DNA of 7,169 nucleotides from Desulfovibrionales bacterium (GCA_012727515.1 JAAYGZ010000288.1:1-7169); one strand, 5' to 3'. Positions 1 through 6,669 are shown, numbered from the stretch's first letter. Translations and numbers: made by a program. Notes: generated by a model not told the origin, from the sequence alone.

Positions 1-1
1 G

Positions 2-439
2 CGTGAGGGGGCTGTTCATATTGATGGCGTTCCTGTGGCCAGTATTGGGGCAGGCTATGTGGTCTTTGTAGGCTTTGGCGGTTCAGACCAGCCAGAACTG
101 GTGGGTACGGCCCTGTGGAACAGGTTTATTGACAAGATCACGTGCCTGCGCCTGTTTCCTGATGCCCACGGACCGATCAATGCCACGCTGATGGACCACG
201 GCGGCGAGGTGTTGGTGGTGTCGCAATTTACCTTGTACGCAGATATCCGCAAAGGCCGGCGCCCTTCTTTTTCAACAGCCCTGGCTCCGGATAAGGCCCA
301 GCGCATGTACGAGGCGTTTGTTGCTGCTCTGGCCAGCCGGGGGTGTACAGTACGCACTGGTGTTTTTGGGGCAGACATGGATGTACACCTGGTGAATTGG
401 GGGCCAGTGACCATTTGGGTTGATAGTGAAGAACTATGA
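2..439 (+). CDS. dtd: D-aminoacyl-tRNA deacylase (DTD), 5'-truncated by the window edge
   Basis: This cytosolic proofreading enzyme hydrolyses the ester bond of D-aminoacyl-tRNAs (and glycyl-tRNA-Ala), recycling tRNA mischarged with D-amino acids. The reading frame is open from base 2 and gives 145 visible residues. Comparison with E. coli Dtd from memory suggests that only about eight N-terminal residues lie outside the window, so a GTG at base 35 is internal and not the start. Both family signatures are visible: SQFTLYAD at fragment residues 74-81, and NWGPVT at 132-137, which holds the Gly-cisPro pair that enforces D-chirality selection. RKGRRPSF (83-90) and FGADMDVHLVN (122-132) also fit the family. 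The stop codon TGA (437-439) overlaps the ATG of the next gene, so the two are probably cotranscribed and translationally coupled. Its role does not obviously relate to the glycosyltransferases that follow. Family identity is secure. Confidence 0.96.
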   Translation, partial: REGAVHIDGVPVASIGAGYVVFVGFGGSDQPELVGTALWNRFIDKITCLRLFPDAHGPINATLMDHGGEVLVVSQFTLYADIRKGRRPSFSTALAPDKAQRMYEAFVAALASRGCTVRTGVFGADMDVHLVNWGPVTIWVDSEEL

Positions 440-2169
440 CAAAACACGCTGATACATTGCAGACAAAACACAGTGCATCAGACCAGAACGCTCTAAGTAC
501 GCCCTTGGAATACACAATTCAGCCTGTCATGCAGGACAATGAATTGCGTGATTTGCGCATTGAGCGCCAGGGCCGTGTGTCCCACTGGGGAGGGCGGCAT
601 GGCATTGCGCAGGAACTCAAGCGCAGCGACGATATTCCCAGAGATGGGAGCGTGCTCCCTGTTTTTGTGGGCCTTGGTCTGGGGCATGGATTGCAGGCCT
701 TGCTGGCAGAGTACGCAGGCCCTGTTGCTGTTATTGATCGTGAAAAATCCATGCACGAACTGACCAGAACACGCATGGCCTGGGCTCATGATAGGCGCGT
801 GCTATGGCTGGATGGTGAGGCCCGTGATGTACTGCAGAGCCTGTCGAACTGGCAAATGGAGCATGGAGGCTTGCCTTTTTTTCCTCTGGTTGATCCCTGC
901 CATGTGCGGCTGGACCCTGAGTATTACCGCGCTCTGGCAGATCAGCTTGCTGTGAGCCAAAGTGTGGATTTCTGGTCCCAGGCCAGGCATCCCAAATTTA
1001 CCCAGACTATTCCGCGCATCCTTCTGCTGACCAGCACCTATTTTCTCACCGGTGAGTTGAAAGCAGCATGCGACCGACTGGGTTATGTGACCCAGCTGCT
1101 CCAGTTGCCCAGCAAAGAAATCGGTACTCAGGAATTTGTAGAATCCATCCTGACTGAGGTCATTGCCTTTAAGCCTGATTTTGTGCTGACCATCAATCAT
1201 CTGGGCGTGGACAAAGAAGGGGTGCTGACCGGGCTTCTGGAGCAGCTCCAACTTCCCCTGGCCTCGTGGTTTGTGGATAATCCACACCTGATTTTGTATG
1301 TGTATGAAAACCTCAACTCTCCCTGGGTAAGCATATTTACCTGGGATGAAGACAATATCACCTCGCTGCGCAGCAGGGGGTTTGGCCAGGTTCACTATTT
1401 GCCCTTGGCCACAGACCCACATCGTTTTGTGCCTCCACGCCAGACTTCTTTTTCTCATGACATAGCTTTTGTGGGCAATTCCATGGTACACAAGGTTCAG
1501 GCCAAGTATGACAACTATGCCTTTCCTGATGCCCTGATTCAGGCCGTGGAAACCATTGCCACAGATTTTGAACGCAGTGGCGAGCTGTCTGTTTCGGCTT
1601 TTTTAGACACGCGCTATCCTGAACATGCCCGGCGTTTTCGCGCTCTGCCAGATGTTGATTATCAGTTGGCCTTTGAAACCCTGATAACCTGGCAGGCCAC
1701 ACTCAAATACCGTCTGGACCGTGTGCGGCAGTTACTGCCTTTTACACCCCTTGTGGCTGGAGATTCCGGCTGGTTTTCCCTGCTTCCTGAAAAAGGCTGG
1801 TCCTACCATAAAGAACTGAGTTATTACAGCGAGCTGCCACATTTTTATCCGCGCATTAAAATTAATTTCAATTGCACCAGCCAGCAAATGAAAGGGGCAG
1901 TGAATCAGCGCGTTTTTGATGTACCAGCGTGTGGGGGCTTTATCCTCACTGATTATCGGCGCCAGATGGACCAGTTGTTTGATGTGGGCACTGAAGTGAT
2001 CTGTTATGACGATCCACTGGAAATTCCTGAATTAGTGCGTTTTTACCTGCGTCATGACACTGTGCGACAGCAGGTGGCCCAGGCTGCGCGGCGCTGTGTT
2101 CTGGCCCGCCACACCTATGACCTGCGTTTGCGCTCTTTGGTGGAAACCATGCGCCAGAGCTACGCATAA
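436..2169 (+). CDS. CgeB-like glycosyltransferase (DUF3880 plus family-1-type C-terminal domain)
   Basis: A 577-residue protein, predicted cytosolic, with no signal peptide or membrane segment. Three parts are visible. Residues about 70-125 form a glycine-rich Rossmann-like segment (VGLGLGHGL at 78-86, then VAVIDRE at 97-103). Residues about 190-350 resemble the DUF3880 part of CgeB-type proteins, with ASWFVDNPHL (276-285), FTWDED (301-306), YLPLATDP (321-328) and DIAFVGN (342-348). Residues about 470-570 match the Glyco_trans_1_2 domain, with INFN (476-479), NQRVFDVPACGGF (490-502), LTDYR (504-508) and RHTYDLR (558-564). This predicts transfer of a nucleotide-activated sugar to an unknown acceptor. 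The ATG overlaps the dtd stop as ATGA and has no good Shine-Dalgarno, so coupled translation is likely. The next gene is a second glycosyltransferase, which suggests a shared surface-glycan pathway such as LPS; flagellar glycosylation is possible. Fold assignment is good; substrate unknown. Confidence 0.88.
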   Translation: MTKHADTLQTKHSASDQNALSTPLEYTIQPVMQDNELRDLRIERQGRVSHWGGRHGIAQELKRSDDIPRDGSVLPVFVGLGLGHGLQALLAEYAGPVAVIDREKSMHELTRTRMAWAHDRRVLWLDGEARDVLQSLSNWQMEHGGLPFFPLVDPCHVRLDPEYYRALADQLAVSQSVDFWSQARHPKFTQTIPRILLLTSTYFLTGELKAACDRLGYVTQLLQLPSKEIGTQEFVESILTEVIAFKPDFVLTINHLGVDKEGVLTGLLEQLQLPLASWFVDNPHLILYVYENLNSPWVSIFTWDEDNITSLRSRGFGQVHYLPLATDPHRFVPPRQTSFSHDIAFVGNSMVHKVQAKYDNYAFPDALIQAVETIATDFERSGELSVSAFLDTRYPEHARRFRALPDVDYQLAFETLITWQATLKYRLDRVRQLLPFTPLVAGDSGWFSLLPEKGWSYHKELSYYSELPHFYPRIKINFNCTSQQMKGAVNQRVFDVPACGGFILTDYRRQMDQLFDVGTEVICYDDPLEIPELVRFYLRHDTVRQQVAQAARRCVLARHTYDLRLRSLVETMRQSYA

Positions 2170-2170
2170 T

Positions 2171-3568
2171 ATGGCTGCACCCATCCTCATTATTCAGATG
2201 CAGCGCATGGGCGATCTGATTTTAACCTATCCGCTGTCTTTGTGGCTGGAACGCCAGTTTCCCGGCCATCCGATCTGGGTTTTGGCAGAATCTTCGTTTG
2301 CTGCTGCCTTGCAGCGGGTCAGTCCCCGCACACGCTATATTGGTGCAGATCAGACCCAGGCTGTGCTGTCTGAGCATTTTCATCTTGTTATCAATTTAAG
2401 TCATCGCCCAGAAAGCCAGGAACTGGCAGGCCGCATACAGTGTGAGCAGTTATTTGGCGGGTATGTTCGTCAGGGCGTAACACGCATTCATGGTCAGTGG
2501 CAGGAATACCGGGCCAGCCTGGTACATAATAATCGGCATAATTGTTTTCATTGGGCAGATATGAATGCCCTGGATGTCATCCGCCCGGCTCTGCTTGCTC
2601 AAACCACCTGGCCTTTGCCGCGCATGGTGCAGCCTGATACGCGCAAGGTGGGCCTGTTTGTTGGTGCAAGCGAGCCGGATAAACGACCGCAGCCTGTTTT
2701 CTGGGCAGAGCTGATCAGAGTGCTGGAGCGTCAGGGCCTGGCTCCTTTGCTTTTAGGTGGGCCAGCAGAAGTGCTTTTGTGCCGGGAAATCCGGGCCTTG
2801 GCCAAAAGACCTGTGGCCAGTGCCTGTGGTACGCTGACCCTGGATCAACTGGCTTTTCTGGGCCAGGATCTGGCTTTATTGGTCACGCCAGATACCGGAC
2901 CAATGCACCTTGCTGCCTGGACTGGATTGCGGGTGCTTAACTTATCCATGGGGCCGGTTCATGCCTTTGAAACAGGCCCGTATCAGCCTGGTCATGTGGT
3001 GCTGCGCTCCACACGAAGTTGTGTTGGGTGCTGGCGCTGCATGTATGAACGCCCTTTTTGTCAGGATGCATTTGCACCAGAGCGAGTAGGGCGGGTGGTG
3101 CGGGAAATGTTGCGCCCAGGTCAAGAGCGCCTGCACGGCTTGCACCTGCCTGGGCTGGAGATTTTGTTCTCTGATCGGGACACGCATGGTCTTTATGATC
3201 TGCGTGGTTTTTCTTCACGCCAGCGAGCCAGTCAGGTTGTCAGCTCTTTTTGGCGGGCCTTTTGGCTGTACGCTTTTGGTGTCGGGTCGCGTACAGACTG
3301 CGCCGCCACAGCCCAGACACTGGTACAGCACTACGATGCTCTGGCTCAGCGCATGGGCAGGGATGCCATTGTGCTGCTGCGTGGTCTGGCTGCGGCCCGC
3401 ACAGGCAACACAACGCTGATGCTGGACTGGAACAGGTTTTCTGTGGTTCTGCGTCCGCTGTCTGGCTATGTGGCCACGCATCTGTCCAACTATGATTTTG
3501 CGCCTCAGAGCCTGAAACGGGCAGAGCAGTTAATAGAAGAAACGCTGGCGCTTTTGTCCGAGGCATAG
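2171..3568 (+). CDS. Glycosyltransferase family 9 (heptosyltransferase-like) with a C-terminal extension
   Basis: A 465-residue GT-B fold enzyme of the ADP-heptose:LPS heptosyltransferase family, which adds heptose to LPS core on the inner face of the inner membrane. Family marks are clear: N-terminal ILIIQMQRMGDLILTYP (5-21), whose Asp15 matches the catalytic Asp of WaaC; GASEPDKRP (165-173), like the GAS..KRWP motif; LLLGGP (193-198); and TPDTGPMHLAAW (239-250). The start at 2171 is chosen because the first beta strand and GDL motif follow it at once; an in-frame upstream start at 2054 would lie inside the previous gene. It begins one base after the previous stop, with no obvious Shine-Dalgarno, so coupling is likely. 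Two oddities: a four-cysteine cluster (C284, C287, C290, C297), and about 145 residues beyond the usual 340-350-residue length. Heptose is likely but not proven as donor. Confidence 0.9.
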   Translation: MAAPILIIQMQRMGDLILTYPLSLWLERQFPGHPIWVLAESSFAAALQRVSPRTRYIGADQTQAVLSEHFHLVINLSHRPESQELAGRIQCEQLFGGYVRQGVTRIHGQWQEYRASLVHNNRHNCFHWADMNALDVIRPALLAQTTWPLPRMVQPDTRKVGLFVGASEPDKRPQPVFWAELIRVLERQGLAPLLLGGPAEVLLCREIRALAKRPVASACGTLTLDQLAFLGQDLALLVTPDTGPMHLAAWTGLRVLNLSMGPVHAFETGPYQPGHVVLRSTRSCVGCWRCMYERPFCQDAFAPERVGRVVREMLRPGQERLHGLHLPGLEILFSDRDTHGLYDLRGFSSRQRASQVVSSFWRAFWLYAFGVGSRTDCAATAQTLVQHYDALAQRMGRDAIVLLRGLAAARTGNTTLMLDWNRFSVVLRPLSGYVATHLSNYDFAPQSLKRAEQLIEETLALLSEA

Positions 3569-3595
3569 CTGTTTCATATTTTTGTTCTCAGGTAC

Positions 3596-3632
3596 AAAAG
3601 CCGCTCTGTGGAAAACATTGAGCGGCTTTTTT
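3596..3632 (+). terminator. Rho-independent terminator after the glycosyltransferase unit
   Basis: AAAAGCCGCTC (3596-3606) pairs perfectly with GAGCGGCTTTT (3620-3630), giving an 11-bp stem with a 13-base loop. The T run covers 3627-3632. It lies 27 bases past the stop at 3568 and separates the dtd-glycosyltransferase unit from the flagellar genes. On the minus strand the same stem is followed by only four T, so it is mainly a + strand terminator. It implies that fliK has its own promoter in 3633-3744. Confidence 0.93.
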
Positions 3633-3702
3633 ATATCTGATGACTTGCGTAACTGTTTTTGCGGTGAATCTTCGTGAGCAAGAAAGGTTCAGGCGCATCA
3701 TG

Positions 3703-3718
3703 TGGAACGGGATTTGAT
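3703..3718 (+). promoter_or_regulatory. Candidate sigma-54 (RpoN) promoter for the hook operon
   Basis: TGGAACG-GGAT-TTGAT fits the -24/-12 consensus TGGCACG-N4-TTGCW at the correct spacing. Nine of the eleven core bases TGGCACG and TTGC match. The weak point is the -12 position, where the near-invariant GC is GA. If it is active, transcription would start near 3729 and give a leader of about 16 bases before the fliK ATG. Hook genes under sigma-54 are well known in other proteobacteria. No better sigma-70 or sigma-28 promoter was seen in this gap. Confidence 0.35.
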
Positions 3719-3721
3719 ATT

Positions 3722-3738
3722 CCTCCTGTACAAGGAGG
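3722..3738 (+). promoter_or_regulatory. Hairpin that could hide the fliK Shine-Dalgarno
   Basis: CCTCCT (3722-3727) pairs with AGGAGG (3733-3738) around the 5-base loop GTACA. The 3' arm is the Shine-Dalgarno of fliK, so folding would block ribosome access. The stem is only six base pairs but includes four G-C pairs. As DNA it is also a near-perfect palindrome, so it could be a protein operator instead. It can form in RNA only if transcription starts upstream of 3722. Confidence 0.45.
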
Positions 3739-3739
3739 T
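3728..3739 (+). promoter_or_regulatory. CsrA-consensus-like site overlapping the fliK Shine-Dalgarno
   Basis: GUACAAGGAGGU in the RNA matches the CsrA SELEX consensus RUACARGGAUGU at 11 of 12 positions; the only mismatch is G for U at the tenth base. The core AGGAGG (3733-3738) is also the fliK Shine-Dalgarno, six bases before the ATG at 3745, as expected for direct translational repression. Other GGA triplets stand at 3704, 3710 and 3740. Part of the match is inevitable because any strong Shine-Dalgarno contains AGGAGG; the GUAC prefix is the informative part. Confidence 0.45.
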
Positions 3740-3744
3740 GGAGT

Positions 3745-5907
3745 ATGCACTTTTTTCCTACAGACCTGGCAGGCAAGGCAGCGCAGTCTCGCTTGGGAGA
3801 TTTTTTTGCTTCATCCAGAGCATCTGCTGATACGGATTTTTCTGCACTGCTTTTTTCGCAGTATAATCAGTATAATACCCAGGATATATCTCCTTCTCAG
3901 GCCAAAGAGCACAGTGCCCTGGTTGGAGAAAGGCGCGATTATGCCCTTGCTCCGGTCGCAGAGCAGAGTTTGCCAGGAGATACAGGGGCGTACGCAGGCC
4001 CAGGCGCTTCTGAAGCCCAGCATCCACCCCAGTCTTCAACATATGCCAGCCAGCCAGAGTATTCTGCCCAGCAGGAGGAAAAATCTGCCGAGGTTTATGC
4101 CAGTGCTGCGCACCATGCCGCGCCAGATGAGCAAAAAGAGTCAGGCCCGGAAAAGCAAACAGCGTCCCAGGAAACAGAGCAGGCTATACGCCAGACACAC
4201 CCAGAGGATCAGACTGCAGGCCAGGCGCATCCAGATGCCCAGCCTGAACAGGTGCAGGCCATGGCAGACGCTGATGAGCAGGTCAGTTCTCAATCCGCTA
4301 CGCATACTCATGATACTGCATGGGCAGACATGCGCCAGCACATAGAGAGTGTGTTGTCTGCGCTGCATGAAGTTATAGACTCGCTGGATGTTCAGGACCC
4401 GAAATTACAGTCTCTTAAAGAGCGGATTGCGGATAAAATAACATCGCTCCACGCTCAGATACAAACATCACAGGAGTCTGGAACCCAGATCACCCAGCGC
4501 AGCAAAGCTGTGTCCGTCACTGGCAAGGTGGGTGTGTCTGCTCAGTCAGCATCACCAGTGCTGGCTGAAGCAAATGCTGACTTGTTAGCGGAAAATGGCC
4601 TGCGTCCAGAACGCATCAAGGGCCTGGCGAGCGCGTTAAAAGAAATACGCCAGGGTGTGCTGCGTCTGAATGAGGCGGTTGTTGATTCGTCCAATGTATC
4701 TTCAGCGCCTGCGGCAAAAATTGCACATACCACGCTGGCCTTGTTAGACAGGGTAGCTCACCTGGAAGAACGTCTGCACGGGCACAAGCAAACAGGGGTG
4801 CAGCAGGATGCCACCGGGCCTTCTTTTGGGGCCAGTCACACCGTGTCCAGAAACAGGGCCTCACGTCAGGGCGCAGGGTCTGACAAGGCTGTTCAGGGTG
4901 AGAAAAGTGTAACAGCGGATCTTTCTGCTGCTGAACAACAGAAGGCCAGGACGTCCGGCCTACTGGCTGGTGCTGAGAGCGCATCTGATACAGCAGATTC
5001 CACAAGCCGGGCCATTCAAGATGCCCCTGGGCCTGACAAGGCTGTTCAGGCAGGAAAAGATACTACCCCAGAGGCACTTTCTGGTGCGCCTGTAAAAAAA
5101 TCCATGGAAGAAGGGCGTTCCAGCATGACCATGCGCGGCAAGGACGAGGGCCTTGCAGTAGATCAGCCTTTGCTCAGAAAATCCGGACAGACTGAGGAAT
5201 CTTCTGGCGCAGAAAATGTGCTCACAACACGGGCTGGGGAACGTTCTGCCGCTACTTCTGGCCAGCAGACTCAATCAGATGCCCGGCACGGATTTTTTCA
5301 GGATAAGCGTTCTGATGCCCCATTGAAGCAAGCTGCCAGCAGTACATTCAAGACAACTGGAGCAGATGTTACGCCAACCAGCACTTTTGGATCAGGGCAA
5401 CACGCTGAAGCTGTCATGCGCAAGATGGATGCTCCGGCAAACCTGGCAAAAAATGCCGAGGTCTATAAGCAAGTGGAGCAGGGCGCGTTTAAAAATCTGG
5501 GTCAGGGTACCCGCCAACTGACGCTTCGGCTTGATCCCATAGAGCTGGGGCAGGTCAGCGTTGTTTTGCAGGTGCGGGGCAAGGAAGTGCAGGCCGTGTT
5601 GCGTACCACCACAGCAGAAGCATCCCAGGCTCTGAATGAGCAAATGGCTCAGTTGCGCACCCAGCTGGAAAATGAGGGCTTAAAAGTGACCAGGCTGGAG
5701 GTGCAGACCCAGCTCAGTGACAGCCAGACCAATGCCCAGTGGCAGGGCGCAGAACAGCATAACAAACAGCAGGAAAATCGGGATCTGGCCATGACAGCAC
5801 AACGATTTCGCTCGCTTGGGCGGGTAGGAAATGATTTGGCCCAGGACGTGCAAGATGTCGAATATCCGGAAAAAAATTCCGCAACCGGAGTGGACATTTT
5901 TGCTTAG
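3745..5907 (+). CDS. fliK: Flagellar hook-length control protein FliK, long form
   Basis: A 720-residue protein exported by the flagellar type III apparatus; FliK acts as a ruler for hook length and switches export specificity through FlhB. The C-terminal Flg_hook domain is clear at about residues 575-660, with LTLRLDPIELGQVSVVL (592-608) and a following amphipathic helix (QALNEQMAQLRTQLENEGL, 628-646). The first 190 residues and residues 345-570 are Ala/Ser/Gln/Glu-rich and low in complexity, as in FliK linkers. Two likely helical islands interrupt this (about 193-240 and 287-345). At 720 residues it is much longer than Salmonella FliK (405). The ATG at 3745 is fixed by a strong AAGGAGG Shine-Dalgarno. 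It is the first gene of a fliK-flgD-flgE operon; the stop is 12 bases before the flgD ATG. The open frame is intact, although it contains three 7-base homopolymers. Confidence 0.93.
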   Translation: MHFFPTDLAGKAAQSRLGDFFASSRASADTDFSALLFSQYNQYNTQDISPSQAKEHSALVGERRDYALAPVAEQSLPGDTGAYAGPGASEAQHPPQSSTYASQPEYSAQQEEKSAEVYASAAHHAAPDEQKESGPEKQTASQETEQAIRQTHPEDQTAGQAHPDAQPEQVQAMADADEQVSSQSATHTHDTAWADMRQHIESVLSALHEVIDSLDVQDPKLQSLKERIADKITSLHAQIQTSQESGTQITQRSKAVSVTGKVGVSAQSASPVLAEANADLLAENGLRPERIKGLASALKEIRQGVLRLNEAVVDSSNVSSAPAAKIAHTTLALLDRVAHLEERLHGHKQTGVQQDATGPSFGASHTVSRNRASRQGAGSDKAVQGEKSVTADLSAAEQQKARTSGLLAGAESASDTADSTSRAIQDAPGPDKAVQAGKDTTPEALSGAPVKKSMEEGRSSMTMRGKDEGLAVDQPLLRKSGQTEESSGAENVLTTRAGERSAATSGQQTQSDARHGFFQDKRSDAPLKQAASSTFKTTGADVTPTSTFGSGQHAEAVMRKMDAPANLAKNAEVYKQVEQGAFKNLGQGTRQLTLRLDPIELGQVSVVLQVRGKEVQAVLRTTTAEASQALNEQMAQLRTQLENEGLKVTRLEVQTQLSDSQTNAQWQGAEQHNKQQENRDLAMTAQRFRSLGRVGNDLAQDVQDVEYPEKNSATGVDIFA
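4880..5050 (+). repeat. Two copies of an 18-base exact direct repeat in the fliK linker
   Basis: CTGACAAGGCTGTTCAGG occurs at 4880-4897 and 5033-5050, 153 bases (51 codons) apart, in the same frame and coding for DKAVQ in both copies. Flanking residues are loosely similar (QGAGS before one copy, QDAPGP before the other; both followed within three residues by Lys). This suggests an old, decayed internal duplication within the ruler region. Confidence 0.6.
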
Positions 5908-5909
5908 GT

Positions 5910-5915
5910 GGAGGG
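5910..5915 (+). promoter_or_regulatory. flgD ribosome binding site
   Basis: GGAGGG ends four bases before the ATG at 5920. It starts just after the fliK stop (5905-5907) and decides the flgD start: the in-frame GTG at 5908 overlaps this site and would need an upstream Shine-Dalgarno that is not seen. Confidence 0.75.
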
Positions 5916-5919
5916 CGTC

Positions 5920-6642
5920 ATGATTGATCAGATTTTACAGCAACAGGGTGGTTTTTACGGGGAAGATACAAAGACCAAGAATGACGTGCTTGGCAAGGAT
6001 GCATTTCTGAAGCTTTTGGTGACCCAGCTGAAGCACCAGGACCCACTCAATCCATTGGATGATAAAGAATTTATTGCCCAGCTGGCTCAGTTTTCCAGCC
6101 TTGAGCAGATGACCAATGTAGCAGAAGGCATCGCTGCCTTGACGGAAAAAACAGCACAGCAGGATATGCTCAGTGCGGTCAATTATATTGGTAAAAATGT
6201 CACTGCGACTGGAAATGAAATCACTAAATATGAGTCTGTAATGACACCACTGTATTTTTCTTTGGATGAAACAGCTTCTGTTATGTACGCCAATGTGTAT
6301 GATGCAAATAATAATCTGCTGCACACAGAAAAAATGAGTGGAATGCAAAAAGGAAATTATGAATATCGTTGGGACGGAACTGACTATAATGGCAAGACAG
6401 TCGCAAATGGGCAATATAAAGTATATTTTTCTGCGGAAGATGCCAATGGCAAGCCTGTATTCATCAATAGTGAAGTTTCAGGAACAATTATTGGACTGGA
6501 ACAATCCAGTAGTGGAATGCTCTTTCGTCTGAGTGATGGGCGAACCATTGGCTTTGGCGAAATTATAAAGGTTGTTCAGCCTGTGGCTACGACAGGAACA
6601 ACTACGACAGAAACAACAAATGATATCGTGGAAGAAAGTTAA
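5920..6642 (+). CDS. flgD: Flagellar hook capping / scaffold protein FlgD
   Basis: A 240-residue protein that forms the cap at the tip of the growing hook and guides FlgE assembly; it is exported by the flagellar type III system and absent from the finished organelle. The N-terminal FlgD region is canonical: LGKDAFLKLLVTQLKHQDP (24-42), NPLDDKEFIAQLAQFSSLEQ (44-63). The C-terminal half is the FlgD Ig-like domain, with VYDANNNLLH (126-135) and the WDGTDYNGK...NGQY turn (151-166). The tail (224-233) is a Thr-rich run ending in acidic residues. The start at 5920 is chosen over a GTG at 5908 because of Shine-Dalgarno placement and a more typical N-terminus. It lies 12 bases after fliK and 38 bases before flgE. 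Base composition falls to about 37% G+C from roughly base 6181, the start of the C-terminal half, then recovers in flgE. Confidence 0.96.
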   Translation: MIDQILQQQGGFYGEDTKTKNDVLGKDAFLKLLVTQLKHQDPLNPLDDKEFIAQLAQFSSLEQMTNVAEGIAALTEKTAQQDMLSAVNYIGKNVTATGNEITKYESVMTPLYFSLDETASVMYANVYDANNNLLHTEKMSGMQKGNYEYRWDGTDYNGKTVANGQYKVYFSAEDANGKPVFINSEVSGTIIGLEQSSSGMLFRLSDGRTIGFGEIIKVVQPVATTGTTTTETTNDIVEES

Positions 6643-6669
6643 TAATTTATTGGATATATACGTGATCTT

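Noticed and set aside
802..1491. A 229-codon minus-strand open frame inside the CgeB-like gene
   Set aside because: It is fully covered by a gene with clear domain motifs on the + strand. The minus-strand product shows no recognisable motif, and no ribosome site or minus-strand neighbours support it.
2054..2170. An upstream in-frame extension of the family 9 glycosyltransferase
   Set aside because: It would overlap the last 39 codons of the previous gene and would put 39 unrelated residues before the conserved first beta strand of the family.
3240..3566. Several minus-strand and + strand open frames over the end of the family 9 glycosyltransferase
   Set aside because: They are mutually overlapping shadows of the coding frame, which runs without interruption to the TAG at 3566-3568; none shows a motif or a ribosome site.
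3648..3662. A second sigma-54-like site ending in TTGC at 3659-3662
   Set aside because: The bases at the -24 position lack the essential GG.
3674..4345. A 223-codon + strand open frame overlapping the start of fliK in another frame
   Set aside because: It starts in the fliK control region on a GTG without a Shine-Dalgarno. Its product is an Arg/Pro/Gln/Leu-rich mix with no domain, as expected from reading the Ala/Gln/Ser-rich fliK linker in a shifted frame.
5908..5919. A GTG start for flgD four codons upstream
   Set aside because: The GTG overlaps the Shine-Dalgarno that serves the ATG at 5920, and no ribosome site lies at the right distance upstream of it.
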